A stretch of DNA of 64,000 bases from Pseudomonas lijiangensis (GTDB taxonomy: Bacteria > Pseudomonadota > Gammaproteobacteria > Pseudomonadales > Pseudomonadaceae): contig NZ_CP076668.1 of NCBI RefSeq assembly GCF_018968705.1, positions 1,926,001 through 1,990,000 on the forward strand, read 5' to 3'. Positions 10,409-19,271 of the stretch are shown here, in pieces. Under the pieces are notes generated by a model. That model was not told the origin of the DNA. It made no database searches and saw only the letters and a program-made list of their open reading frames with translations. Position 1 is the first letter of the stretch. Each line of letters begins with the position of its first letter. Made by a program: the position numbers and the translations under genes.

Positions 10409-11890
10409 ATGAAATATACATGGAAAGTTAATCGGGAGGCTGCGGTATCGGATACCGCAATGCTTCGTGTTACGGTGCGTGCAGGCCTTTTCTTCGATGG
10501 GACGGGCAATAATCGCTCCAATAGCCAGATAGGCGCCGATTGTCGCGCCATGATGGAAGTCAACGACAGAAAACATATCGTCGAGTGTGCGGGGCGGCAT
10601 TCAGATCCCAATAGCAGTTACAGCAATGATCTGAGTAATATTGCCCGGCTGGTTGCACTTTATCGCCATCAATATGTAGCCAGGAACGATGGGGAGGGCT
10701 TGAAAGTTTATTGGCCTGTTTATATCAGTGGCGCCGGTACAACTTCCGGGGGCGGGGATTCCCTATGGCCAGGGCAGAGTTTTGGTCGCGGCACCACGGG
10801 CGTGGTGGCCAAGGCCGAGCATGCCATCAAGAAGCTCGGTTCTCGTCTCAAGGCGTTTGCCCTGGATAATCCCGGATGCGTCATCGAAGCCCTTGAGCTG
10901 GATGTTTTCGGTTTCAGCCGTGGGGCTGCCTCTGCCCGGCATTTCGTCAATGAAGTCCTCAAGCAGGCCCAAGGTGCGCTCGAACCTGCCCTGGCAAGCC
11001 GCAAGGTCCCGCTGGGTCCGGATTTCAGCTGGGGCAAGGGCAGTGTCAGGCTCAAGGTGATCGGGTTGTTCGATACGGTTGCTGCCATTGGCAGTTTCAA
11101 GGATCTCTACAATGTCCGCGATCCGGCCAACAACAGAGTCAATCTCTATCTGCCTCCCGGATGTGCCCAGCAGGTGTTGCATCTGGTGGCGCGGGATGAG
11201 TCGCGGCGCAACTTTGCGCTCAACAGTATTACCCCTGACTGGAGCCGGGAGATTGTGTTGCCCGGAGCCCATGCCGACATTGGCGGGGGTTACCATCCTC
11301 AGATGGAAGAAAAGCTGTTATTGACCCGGCCAAGGCTGAGCATGGCTTCCCGTGATACGGCCTGCGAGTCGAGTACAGCCTGGTTGCAGGCTCAGGAAGA
11401 CTTGCAGGCGCTGGATGCCGGGCAGTGGATTGATCCCCGGGATCGCGAGGCTTCGTTACGGGTGGAATGTTGCGAAGCCTTTGGCCGTACGCACGCTGCT
11501 GCCTTGGGGCTCAAGACGGTGATGGCGGCAGCCTGTCTGCGTCGTCAGGTGTTCGGTCATCTGTCGCGTGTCTATCTGCGGGTCATGCATGCACTGGCCT
11601 GTGATGAAGGCGTACCGTTCGAGCCGGTTCCCGACACTGCCGAGCTGCGGCTCGTTCCAGAGCTGGAAAGCATCAGCCGCAAGTTGATCAGCTATGCCCG
11701 CGGCGGTGCCTATACCCTGAGCGAGCAGGAAGAATGCCTGCTGCGCTGGCGTTATATTCATCACTCGGCGCACTGGAATGCGATCATCGGCCGGGTCGGC
11801 AGTTTCAGTGATGCGGTATTCGTGCATGCGCCGCAACCCGGGGGGCGGGTCCGCTATCCAAATGCAAGTCAGCCTGGATACCGGCATTGA
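10409..11890 (+). CDS. DUF2235 lipase, Tle1-like type VI effector candidate
   Basis: A 493-residue protein whose core is the DUF2235 alpha/beta-hydrolase domain found in Tle1 phospholipase effectors. It has the family opening LFFDGTGNN (residues 27-35), the nucleophile elbow GFSRG with S170, an aspartate in GLFDTVA (D222) and the histidine in GAHADIGGGY (H288), so the triad looks complete. There is no N-terminal signal peptide, as expected for type VI delivery. No VgrG, PAAR, chaperone or immunity gene adjoins it: the upstream 268 bp are non-coding and AT-rich and the downstream gene is a convergent DUF2789. Exact cell target, export route and immunity are unknown. Orphan effectors of this kind do occur away from the main type VI cluster. 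Confidence 0.8.
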   Translation: MKYTWKVNREAAVSDTAMLRVTVRAGLFFDGTGNNRSNSQIGADCRAMMEVNDRKHIVECAGRHSDPNSSYSNDLSNIARLVALYRHQYVARNDGEGLKVYWPVYISGAGTTSGGGDSLWPGQSFGRGTTGVVAKAEHAIKKLGSRLKAFALDNPGCVIEALELDVFGFSRGAASARHFVNEVLKQAQGALEPALASRKVPLGPDFSWGKGSVRLKVIGLFDTVAAIGSFKDLYNVRDPANNRVNLYLPPGCAQQVLHLVARDESRRNFALNSITPDWSREIVLPGAHADIGGGYHPQMEEKLLLTRPRLSMASRDTACESSTAWLQAQEDLQALDAGQWIDPRDREASLRVECCEAFGRTHAAALGLKTVMAAACLRRQVFGHLSRVYLRVMHALACDEGVPFEPVPDTAELRLVPELESISRKLISYARGGAYTLSEQEECLLRWRYIHHSAHWNAIIGRVGSFSDAVFVHAPQPGGRVRYPNASQPGYRH

Positions 11891-11900
11891 GTTCCGTGCG

Positions 11901-12137
11901 CTATGGGCTCTTGTGCAGCAACACATTGAGTTCGTCGACCACAGGAGCCCAGTCGGCATCTTCGCGCAGTTCTTCCTTCAGGAAGCTAGCCTGTTGGGGT
12001 GTCCAGAACTCGGCGTCGATCAGTTTCACATCATCAGGCAGTGAATGGTTGGCAATGAAGTTCTGGATGCTATCCTCATCCGAGTCCAGGCCCAGTTGGG
12101 CGAACAGGTTGGGCAGAGAGTGGGTTGGCAGTTCCAT
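11901..12137 (-). CDS. DUF2789 family small protein
   Basis: A 78-residue acidic protein beginning MELPTHSLPNLFAQLGLDSD and containing LIDAEFWTPQQASFLKEEL, the pattern of the DUF2789 family common in gammaproteobacteria. The start is placed at the ATG with AAGGAG 6 nt upstream; in-frame codons further upstream are basic and unlike the family. It has no membrane segment or signal peptide. It converges on the lipase gene with a 10-bp gap. Its function is unknown. It does not look like an immunity protein, because the family occurs widely without such effectors. Confidence 0.85.
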   Translation of the reverse strand: MELPTHSLPNLFAQLGLDSDEDSIQNFIANHSLPDDVKLIDAEFWTPQQASFLKEELREDADWAPVVDELNVLLHKSP

Positions 12138-12501
12138 GTCATCTCCTTGTCTACAGGGTTGGCCTTTGTCCTTTATGGGAGTGCTGGCCACGGACAAGAG
12201 TTCGACGAATCTTTTATTGATCCGGCGACAGGTGCTAATGTCTGTCTCGCGTGCCGAATCGTGCCGCTTTCCCTGTCTCTGATACCTCTCTGTACAAAAG
12301 GTATGTATGCCGCTGGCGTTGTCTGTCGGTAGAATCCGCCTCCAGCCTGCCCGGCAGGGTGGCGACCATGGAATCATCGCTCGCAGTTTCAGTGCGTGTC
12401 AGCAGGTATTTCAGCCGCTTCGGTGGCCTGTAAGGATGCTTATTTTTTGACTGTCCTGGCTTTGTCAGGCAGCTTTATTTTCATGTTCGAGGATTTGTAC
12501 A
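12138..12501. other. Divergent intergenic region
   Basis: This 364-bp gap separates the DUF2789 gene (minus) and the conserved unknown gene (plus) and must hold both promoters. No convincing gene, repeat or known operator was found in it. A weak hairpin (CTGTCCTG / CAGGCAG) lies near 12448-12472. Confidence 0.4.
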
Positions 12502-12969
12502 TTGGCTGTAAGTAACCTGGATACCCATTCTCTGTTTGTGCTCGGTGATCTACGTGCGCAGTTGGTCAAGCAGTTCCAGTCACGTTTTGTCTACGTCACC
12601 GAGCAATCGCCCGACGGCATCTACATGTCCGAAATCGACACCGAAACCGCACTGGTAGTCGATGACAAACCGCGCCTTGAACTCAAGGTAGGGGATCATT
12701 TTCGCGCTTCTGTCCTGCCCAGCCGTGAAGGCGGAAAGTTTGAATTGAAGTTCCGCGATATCAAGTTCACCGTCTACGGCCTGGGCGATTACGCCTATGT
12801 CGATATTCCTGAAGGCCACGGCATCGTTTTCAGGGAAGGTCACGGCGTGTTCATGGTCTTTGCGGCCAATGAGCAATTGCAGGGCGGCTTGAGCAAGCCT
12901 CTGAAAGCGGCCATCGGCAAGGCTGCCAAATGGCGCAAGGGTGAGCTGACCTTCAAGGCCAGCGAGTGA
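12502..12969 (+). CDS. Conserved hypothetical protein
   Basis: A 155-residue soluble protein with no recognised domain. It begins MAVSNLDTHSLFVLGDLRAQL if translated from TTG at 12502, which has GAGG 9 nt upstream; no ATG is available in frame at this point, and an overlapping ATG at 12483 opens only a 10-codon frame. The middle part alternates charged and hydrophobic residues in short beta-rich runs (VVDDKPRLELKVGDHFRASVL, FTVYGLGDYAYVDI) and the end is basic. It stands alone before the convergent antiporter operon. The rare start codon suggests low expression. No function can be assigned. Confidence 0.7.
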   Translation: MAVSNLDTHSLFVLGDLRAQLVKQFQSRFVYVTEQSPDGIYMSEIDTETALVVDDKPRLELKVGDHFRASVLPSREGGKFELKFRDIKFTVYGLGDYAYVDIPEGHGIVFREGHGVFMVFAANEQLQGGLSKPLKAAIGKAAKWRKGELTFKASE

Positions 12970-12988
12970 TTCAAGCCTGACTGCAAGT

Positions 12989-13014
12989 CTTCGCGAGCAG
13001 GGCCGCCCGCGAAG
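12989..13014. terminator. Possible bidirectional terminator hairpin
   Basis: CTTCGCG and CGCGAAG form a 7-bp GC-rich stem around GC-rich loop sequence between two convergent genes. There is no U tract on either side, so the assignment is weak. Confidence 0.35.
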
Positions 13015-13028
13015 TGATCAATGACGTT

Positions 13029-13409
13029 TCAGTTTTCCACTGAGTCTCGTGCGGGACGATCGCCACTGACTTCCGGCGGAACATCGTTATCCCCGGCCAT
13101 GCGCTTGCGGAACAGTCCGGTACGCGCCAGCAGCAGCGTGGTGACCGGCACGGTGATCGACAGCAGGACTGGAATCAGCCAGGCGTGAATCACCGGTCCT
13201 GATTTCAGTGCCGAGAAATAAATGATCGAAGCCAGTGCAACGAGCCAGGCTCCCAGTGTGGAGGCCAGGGCCGGTGGGTGCATGCGCTGAAAAAAGGTCT
13301 TCAGGCGCAACAGGCCCAAGGCGCCGGTCAAGACGAACACACTGCTGGTAACCAGCAACAACGAGGTAATGACCTGCACCCAGAAGGGAAGGGTCTGTAG
13401 CGAATTCAT
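13029..13409 (-). CDS. mnhG: Mrp-type cation/proton antiporter subunit G
   Basis: A 126-residue protein with three predicted membrane segments and the MnhG/PhaG core LLVTSSVFVLTGALGLLRLKTFFQRMHPPALASTLGAWL. It is the last gene of the operon and overlaps mnhF by 4 nt (ATGA), so translation is coupled. The C-terminal 25 residues are polar and variable. As part of the hetero-oligomeric Mrp (Sha/Pha) complex in the inner membrane it is needed for Na+ or K+/H+ exchange, used in pH and salt tolerance. Which cation is moved cannot be told from sequence. Confidence 0.92.
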   Translation of the reverse strand: MNSLQTLPFWVQVITSLLLVTSSVFVLTGALGLLRLKTFFQRMHPPALASTLGAWLVALASIIYFSALKSGPVIHAWLIPVLLSITVPVTTLLLARTGLFRKRMAGDNDVPPEVSGDRPARDSVEN

Positions 13410-13684
13410 TCGATCACCTCTCCGCGCAGCAGGAATTTGGCCAGGGCAAAGGAGCCGACGAAACCGAACAGGGCGATCAGCAGGGCTGCCTCGAAATAGG
13501 TGTCGCTGGCATAGCGTATGCCCAGCACCAGCATCATCAGCATGGCAATGACGTACAGGTAATCCAGAGCCAGTACGCGATCCTGTGCCGACGGTCCCCT
13601 GAACAGACGAATCAGGGTAATCACCATCGCCAAGGCAAATATGAGCAGGCTGAGCAGAATGGCATTGTCGAGCAGTGCAGTCAT
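13406..13684 (-). CDS. mnhF: Mrp-type cation/proton antiporter subunit F
   Basis: A 92-residue protein with three membrane segments, typical in size for MnhF/PhaF. The segment TLIRLFRGPSAQDRVLALDYL is the conserved F-subunit signature, with the GPxxxDRV-type motif after the first helix. It overlaps both neighbours by 4 nt, which supports a fixed stoichiometry with subunits E and G. Confidence 0.93.
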   Translation of the reverse strand: MTALLDNAILLSLLIFALAMVITLIRLFRGPSAQDRVLALDYLYVIAMLMMLVLGIRYASDTYFEAALLIALFGFVGSFALAKFLLRGEVIE

Positions 13685-14172
13685 TCGAAAATCTCCATCA
13701 AGGGTCGCTCATAGGCTGTCTTGAAGTGCTCGATGAATTGCGCTTCATCTTCCAGATCGAACACATGCATCAGCAGAATGCTGCGGTCCAGCGCCAGTTC
13801 AGACCAGACGGTGCCGGGCACCACGGTCGTGACCATCGCCAGTGCGGCAAGGCCGCTGGGGTCGCGCAGGTCCAATGGCACCTTGACGAATGCCGAGCGT
13901 GGCGGACGACGTTTGAGGTTCCAGACCGACATGAATATCTGCAGGTTCGAGATCACGGTGTCGTAGCCCACCCGCAGGAAAAACTTCAGGATCGTGCCGG
14001 GTTTGCGAATGCGCACCGGGGTTGGTCGCAGGGGCGCCATGAGCAGTGGAGCCAGAAAACCGAATATCGCACCCAGCAACACGGTGCCGGGGCTGATGGA
14101 AAGGTTCAGCACCAGCCATAACACCCACAGCGCCAGTGAAAACCATGGGGCGGGGAAGAAAAATCTCATCAT
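13681..14172 (-). CDS. mnhE: Mrp-type cation/proton antiporter subunit E
   Basis: A 163-residue protein with hydrophobic N-terminal helices (FSLALWVLWLVLNLSISPGTVLLGAIFG) and the conserved soluble part (FVKVPLDLRDPSGLAALAMVTTVVPGTVWSEL) of MnhE. Two adjacent ATG codons are possible; 14172 is taken because its ATGA overlaps the stop of mnhD, the same coupling used through the rest of the operon. In-frame codons further upstream lie inside mnhD and have no family character. In Mrp complexes MnhE helps assembly and ion transfer. Confidence 0.92.
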   Translation of the reverse strand: MMRFFFPAPWFSLALWVLWLVLNLSISPGTVLLGAIFGFLAPLLMAPLRPTPVRIRKPGTILKFFLRVGYDTVISNLQIFMSVWNLKRRPPRSAFVKVPLDLRDPSGLAALAMVTTVVPGTVWSELALDRSILLMHVFDLEDEAQFIEHFKTAYERPLMEIFE

Positions 14173-15854
14173 GGCTGCACCTGCGAGACGTCTTTGGGGC
14201 TGGTCGGTCCTGGCACGGGGCGTGTGGCCATGACCGATTGCACGTACTGCGTGGGCGTATGCAAGGCGGCAGCGGTATCCTGTGTGTAGCGCAACAGCGG
14301 TTCTGCCTTGATCGTCAGGGCAATGCACAGACCCAGCAGAATAATGATGGGCAGGCACTCATTGCGGCGCAGCAGCGGTGAAGGGCTTTCCAGCGGCGTC
14401 CAGAAGCGCTGGATGCCGAGGCGGGAAAAGGCAATCAGCGAAGCCAGACCCGAGAAGATCAGCAGGCCGATCAACATCCAGCCTTGAGTGGAAATGGCTT
14501 TGTCCTTTGCCACGTCCAGCCCCAACGGGTTGAGCAGCGCGCTGAGCAGGGTCAGCTTGCCGATGAAGCCCGAGAGCGGCGGCATGCCGATGATCAGCAG
14601 GGCGCAGGCCACGAAGCTCAAGCCCAGAAAAGCCATGGTCATGGGAATGACCTGACCGACCACGGCTTTCTGCTCGTCGTCCAGGTTGGTGCCCGGTGGC
14701 GGATGCAGGGATTCCATATTACGCGGCAACTGGTCTGCATCCTCTTCCAGGGGAATCTCGTTGGAGGAGCGTGAGCGCTCGATCAGTTCACCCAGCAGGA
14801 ACATCGCACTCAGCGCCAGGGTCGAGCTGACCAGATAGAACAGCGCACCCGAAGTCAGGCTCGGCTGAGCGAAACCGATGGCCGCCAGCAGGATGCCCGC
14901 CGATACCAGAATGCTCAGGCTGGCCAGACGCTCCAGGCGCTGGGCGGCGATAATCGCGACGGCTGCGGTGACGATGGTTGCCATGCCACCATAGATCAGC
15001 CAGTCCCCGCCGAAGAAGGCCGAAGGCCCTGCCTGTTCGGAGAACAGCAGCGTCCACAGGCGCAGCAGGGTGTAGATGCCGACCTTGGTCATGATGGCGA
15101 ACATGGCCGCAACCGGCGCACTGGCTGCCGAGTAAGCGGGCACCAGCCAGAAGTTCAGCGGCCACATGCCGGCCTTGGCCAGAAATGCGGTAGCCAGAAT
15201 CGCTGCGCCCGCATGCAGCAGGCCGAGGTCGGATTCCGGAACCTGAGGAATCTTGATCGCCAGATCTGCCAGATTGAGGGTGCCCGTCACGCCGTAGATC
15301 AATGCGGCGCCAATCAGGAACAGCGACGAGGCCAGCAGGTTGATCGAGATGTAATGCAGGCCTGCCGACACCCGGGCACGCCCGGAGCCGTGCAGCATCA
15401 GGCCATAGGAAGCCGCCAGCAAGACCTCGAAGAACACGAACAGGTTGAACAGGTCGGCGGTCAGGAAGGCGCCATACAGGCCCATCAACTGAATCTGGAA
15501 CAAGGCATGGAAGCTGGCGCCTGCCCGGTCCCAGCGGGCCAGTGCGAACAGCAGCGCACACACGGCGATGATGCCGGTCAGTACCAGCATCAGGGCAGAC
15601 AGGTGATCCACCACCAGCACGATACCGAACGGCACTTCCCAGTTACCCGGCAGATACACACCGATGGTGCCCGTGGTGCCGCTCTTCTGGACCCACAACA
15701 GCAATGTGATGGAAATCGCCAGCCCGAGCATGCTCGACAGCAGGTTGATGCGGCCCTTGAGCGGCCTGTGTTTTTCACCCAGCCAGAGCATCAGCCCGGC
15801 GGTCACCAGCGGCAGCAGGATGGGAGCAACAATCAGTTGGTTCATCCCGCTCAT
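14169..15854 (-). CDS. mnhD: Mrp-type cation/proton antiporter subunit D
   Basis: A 561-residue polytopic membrane protein of the NuoM/NuoN-like proton-pumping family (Proton_antipo_M). About fourteen segments are predicted; LMGLYGAFLTADLFNLFVFFEVLLAASYGLMLHG holds the conserved glutamate, and AGMWPLNFWLVPAYSAASAPVAAMFAIMTKVGIY holds the conserved lysine. The length is somewhat above the usual 490-500 residues because of a polar insertion near residues 360-400 (SNEIPLEEDADQLPRNMESLHPPPG) and a longer tail. It overlaps mnhC by 4 nt and mnhE by 4 nt. Confidence 0.93.
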   Translation of the reverse strand: MSGMNQLIVAPILLPLVTAGLMLWLGEKHRPLKGRINLLSSMLGLAISITLLLWVQKSGTTGTIGVYLPGNWEVPFGIVLVVDHLSALMLVLTGIIAVCALLFALARWDRAGASFHALFQIQLMGLYGAFLTADLFNLFVFFEVLLAASYGLMLHGSGRARVSAGLHYISINLLASSLFLIGAALIYGVTGTLNLADLAIKIPQVPESDLGLLHAGAAILATAFLAKAGMWPLNFWLVPAYSAASAPVAAMFAIMTKVGIYTLLRLWTLLFSEQAGPSAFFGGDWLIYGGMATIVTAAVAIIAAQRLERLASLSILVSAGILLAAIGFAQPSLTSGALFYLVSSTLALSAMFLLGELIERSRSSNEIPLEEDADQLPRNMESLHPPPGTNLDDEQKAVVGQVIPMTMAFLGLSFVACALLIIGMPPLSGFIGKLTLLSALLNPLGLDVAKDKAISTQGWMLIGLLIFSGLASLIAFSRLGIQRFWTPLESPSPLLRRNECLPIIILLGLCIALTIKAEPLLRYTQDTAAALHTPTQYVQSVMATRPVPGPTSPKDVSQVQP

Positions 15855-16195
15855 GCCTTGGGCTCCCTGCCATCCACATGGTCAGTGCCGGTCAGGCCGC
15901 GGGACGCCAGCAGCACGACCAGGAACAGTGCGGTCATGGCGAAGCTGATGACGATTGCGGTCAGGACCAGCGCCTGGGGCAGGGGGTCGGTGTAATTGAG
16001 CAGGTCCTGAGGAATGCCGTCCTTGATGATGGGTTCCTTGCCGATGAACAGGCTGCCCATGCTGAAAATGAACAGGTTCACGCCATAGGACAGCAGACAC
16101 AGCCCCATCACTACCTGAAAGGTACGCGGGCGCAGTATCAGCCAGACACCGGATGCAGCGAGAACGCCAATGGCGACTGCGATGACTTCTTCCAT
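15851..16195 (-). CDS. mnhC: Mrp-type cation/proton antiporter subunit C
   Basis: A 114-residue NuoK-like protein with three membrane segments and the signature LILRPRTFQVVMGLCLLSYGVNLFIF. The segment DPLPQALVLTAIVISFAMTALFLV is the conserved second half of MnhC. Its ATG shares one base with the TGA of the upstream A/B gene. Its size and order are standard for Mrp operons. Confidence 0.94.
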   Translation of the reverse strand: MEEVIAVAIGVLAASGVWLILRPRTFQVVMGLCLLSYGVNLFIFSMGSLFIGKEPIIKDGIPQDLLNYTDPLPQALVLTAIVISFAMTALFLVVLLASRGLTGTDHVDGREPKA

Positions 16196-19137
16196 CAGAC
16201 GGCTCCTTGTGTAGTCGCGGATTCGGCCGCAGGGCGGACAATCGGTTTCGGCAACTGGGTTGGTCGATGGCTGCGAACCGACTGGTGGGCCAGTGCGGTG
16301 AGGATCAACAGGGTCGAGCCGACGACCACGGCATAGACGCCCACATCGAAGAACAGGGCGCTGGCAAAATGGACTTCACCGAGTATCGGCAGGTCCAGAT
16401 GCGCGGTATGGGTGGTCATGAACGGATACCCCAGAGCCATGGAAACCAGGCCGGTGATGACAGCGCACAGCAGACCGGTGCCCATCCAGCGCAGAGGTCG
16501 CAGGCTCATCTGCGCCTCGACCCACTGAGTTCCGGCAACCATGTATTGCAGGATGAACGCCACGGACATCACCAGGCCGGCGACGAACCCGCCGCCCGGC
16601 TGGTTATGGCCGCGCATGAACAGGTACATCGAAACCATGAATGCGATGGGCAGCAGCAGACGCACGAGCGCAGCCGGCACCATCATGAAACCCAGTGCCG
16701 TATCGCTTGCACTGCGCGGGTTGATCAGGTCAGTGACCACATCACGGGCCAGCAGGCGTTGCTGGGCGGGCAGGGCGATGCTTTCCCTGGGGGGGCGGAA
16801 ACGGCGCAGCAAGGCGAATACTGTCAGGGCCACGGCGGCCAGTACCGTGATTTCACCGAAGGTATCGAAGCCCCGGAAATCCACCAGCATCACGTTGACC
16901 ACGTTGGTACCGCCACCTTCGGGCAATGCCCGGCTCAGGTAGAACGAAGAAATGGCGTTGGGGGTCTGGCGGGTCAGCATGGCATAGGACAGCAGGGCCA
17001 TGCCGATGCCGACCAGTGCAGACAGTGTCAGGTCACGAATGCGTCGGGTGCGGGCGTTGAGGCGGTTGCTGACCGATGGCGCGACATCTTCGTTACGTCG
17101 TGGCATCCAGCGCAGGCCCAGCAGAATCAGCACGGTGGTCACCACTTCGACCACCAGTTGGGTCAGCGCCAGATCCGGTGCCGAGAACCAGACAAAGGTG
17201 ATACAGGTCATCAGGCCGCAGACGCTGACCATGATCAGTGCAGCCAGACGGTGATACTTGCCTTGCCATGCGGCTCCGAGGGCGCAGGCAATCGCGATCA
17301 GCCACAGGGTTACAAATACCCCGGAGCCCGGAATCTTCGGTCGGTCACCCCAGGTCAGGCCGCTGAAGTACATCGGGATAAAGCCCAGCAGCGTCGCCGT
17401 CAGGACCAGCATGAACAATTGCGGCTGCAGGCGACGGGTGCTGACCAGACGTTCGAAGCGTCGGGCCCAGTGCATCATGATCACCTGGCAACGCTCGAAA
17501 AACAGCTTGCCGTTGAGTCGCGATACCAGTGGCGGGCCGACAAAGCGTTCCTGGCGGAACGACTTGCGCAGCAGCAGATACAACACGATGCCGCCAGCCA
17601 TGGCGATCAGGCTCATGATCATCGGCGCGTTCCAGCCATGCCAGATTGCCAGGCTGTACTCGGGCAGCGTGTCGCCCACCACCGGTTGTGCAGCCGCGGC
17701 CAGCAGTGGTGCGACCGATTGAGCCGGGAAAATACCGACCACCAGACAGGCCATCACCAGCAACTCTACCGGGGCACGCATCCAGCGTGGCGGCTCGTGT
17801 GGGAGCAGGGGAAGGTCTTTTGCTGCCGGGCCGAAAAACACATCCACGGTAAAGCGCAGGGAGTAGGCGACGCTGAAGGCCCCGGCAATGGTCGCGATGA
17901 TGGGCAGCGCCATTTCCACCCAGGCGGTGGCGGAAATGAACACGGTTTCGGCGAAGAACATTTCCTTGGACAGGAAGCCGTTGAGCAGCGGCACCCCGGC
18001 CATCGAAGCGCTGGCAACCATGGCCAGGGTCGCGGTGTAGGGGATCAGTTTTATCAGGCCGCTGAGACGCCGGATATCCCGGGTCCCGCTTTCGTGGTCG
18101 ATGATCCCTGCCGCCATGAACAACGAGGCTTTGAAAGTCGCGTGGTTGAGAATGTGGAACACAGCCGCAACGGCTGCCAGCGGGCTGTTGAGGCCCAGCA
18201 GCAGAGTGATCAGGCCCAGATGGCTGATGGTCGAGTAAGCCAGCAGGCCTTTGAGGTCATTCTGGAAAATGGCTGAGTAGGCGCCTAGCACCAGCGTGCA
18301 GGCTCCGGCCCCGCTGACGATCCAGAACCACTGTTCAGTGCCGGACAGCGAAGGCCACAGGCGTGCAAGCAGAAACACTCCGGCCTTGACCATGGTCGCC
18401 GAGTGCAGATAAGCCGAGACCGGCGTCGGCGCGGCCATGGCATGAGGTAGCCAGAAGTGGAACGGAAACTGTGCGCTCTTGCTCAAGGCGCCGATCAGGA
18501 TCAGGGTCAATAACACCGGGTACAGCGCATGGGCGCGGATCGCGTCGCCCGAGGCCAGCACGCGGTCCAGGTCATAACTGCCTACCACATGCCCGAGCAT
18601 CAGGACGCCCACCAGCAACGCCAGCCCACCGGCACCCGTGACCATCAGCGCCATATAGGCACCGCGTCGGGCGTCATTGCGGTGGTGCCAGTAGCCGATC
18701 AGCAGGAAGGAAAAGACGCTGGTCAGTTCCCAGAAAAACACGATCTGGATCAGGTTGCCGGAGATCACCAGCCCCAGCATGGCGCCCATGAACGCCAGAA
18801 AGAAGGCAAAGAAACGCGGAACAGGATCGTCCGGTGACATGTAATAACGGGCATACAAGGACACCAGCGTGCCGATGCCCAGCACCATCATCGAAAACAT
18901 CCAGGCAAATCCGTCCATGCGCAGGACGAAATTCAGTCCCAGGCTGGGCAGCCAGAAATATTCTTCACGAATCACACCGCCGTCGGCGATCTGCGGAAAC
19001 CACAACGCCACCTGCACGGCACCGATCAGAGCGATCATGCCCGCGAGCAGGGATTCGGCGTTACGCGCGTTGTGCGGCAAAAGTGCCGCCAGACAGCTGC
19101 CGATGAAAGGCAGAAGCAGTAGAACTATCAGAGACAT
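16195..19137 (-). CDS. mnhA: Mrp-type antiporter, fused subunits A and B
   Basis: A 980-residue membrane protein. Residues 1 to about 780 are MnhA: an NuoL-like core (GLVISGNLIQIVFFWELTSVFSFLLIGYW; SKSAQFPFHFWLPHAMAAPTPVSAYLHSATMVKAGVF) plus the MnhA C-terminal and MnhE-like helices. Residues about 830-970 are a complete MnhB domain (LLPIAFMVSMYLFMRGHNQPGGGFVAGLVMSVAFILQY). The A-B fusion is the arrangement of PhaAB in rhizobia and of Pseudomonas Sha/Pha antiporters. This is the first gene of the operon, and the promoter should lie in the 134-bp gap before the DMT gene. The NuoL-like part is thought to carry the proton path. Confidence 0.94.
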   Translation of the reverse strand: MSLIVLLLLPFIGSCLAALLPHNARNAESLLAGMIALIGAVQVALWFPQIADGGVIREEYFWLPSLGLNFVLRMDGFAWMFSMMVLGIGTLVSLYARYYMSPDDPVPRFFAFFLAFMGAMLGLVISGNLIQIVFFWELTSVFSFLLIGYWHHRNDARRGAYMALMVTGAGGLALLVGVLMLGHVVGSYDLDRVLASGDAIRAHALYPVLLTLILIGALSKSAQFPFHFWLPHAMAAPTPVSAYLHSATMVKAGVFLLARLWPSLSGTEQWFWIVSGAGACTLVLGAYSAIFQNDLKGLLAYSTISHLGLITLLLGLNSPLAAVAAVFHILNHATFKASLFMAAGIIDHESGTRDIRRLSGLIKLIPYTATLAMVASASMAGVPLLNGFLSKEMFFAETVFISATAWVEMALPIIATIAGAFSVAYSLRFTVDVFFGPAAKDLPLLPHEPPRWMRAPVELLVMACLVVGIFPAQSVAPLLAAAAQPVVGDTLPEYSLAIWHGWNAPMIMSLIAMAGGIVLYLLLRKSFRQERFVGPPLVSRLNGKLFFERCQVIMMHWARRFERLVSTRRLQPQLFMLVLTATLLGFIPMYFSGLTWGDRPKIPGSGVFVTLWLIAIACALGAAWQGKYHRLAALIMVSVCGLMTCITFVWFSAPDLALTQLVVEVVTTVLILLGLRWMPRRNEDVAPSVSNRLNARTRRIRDLTLSALVGIGMALLSYAMLTRQTPNAISSFYLSRALPEGGGTNVVNVMLVDFRGFDTFGEITVLAAVALTVFALLRRFRPPRESIALPAQQRLLARDVVTDLINPRSASDTALGFMMVPAALVRLLLPIAFMVSMYLFMRGHNQPGGGFVAGLVMSVAFILQYMVAGTQWVEAQMSLRPLRWMGTGLLCAVITGLVSMALGYPFMTTHTAHLDLPILGEVHFASALFFDVGVYAVVVGSTLLILTALAHQSVRSHRPTQLPKPIVRPAAESATTQGAV

Positions 19138-19271
19138 AGGCTTCTAATCTGCAGGGAAATGTCAAGCATCATACGTGCCAGACGTCGCATCTCCAAACGC
19201 GAGTCTGCAGGAATTTCCTACAAGAAGTGTCTGTTTTAAACCTGAGAGCCTTACGGGATGCGGAGCTGGAG

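Noticed and set aside
12430..12500. TTGACT with downstream TATTTT as a sigma-70 promoter for the gene at 12502
   Set aside because: The spacing is more than 20 bases, outside the usual range, so no promoter was called.
16207..18276. 689-codon plus-strand frame opposite the antiporter A/B gene
   Set aside because: Shadow of mnhA; the hypothetical product is rich in His and Gln with no membrane or domain pattern.
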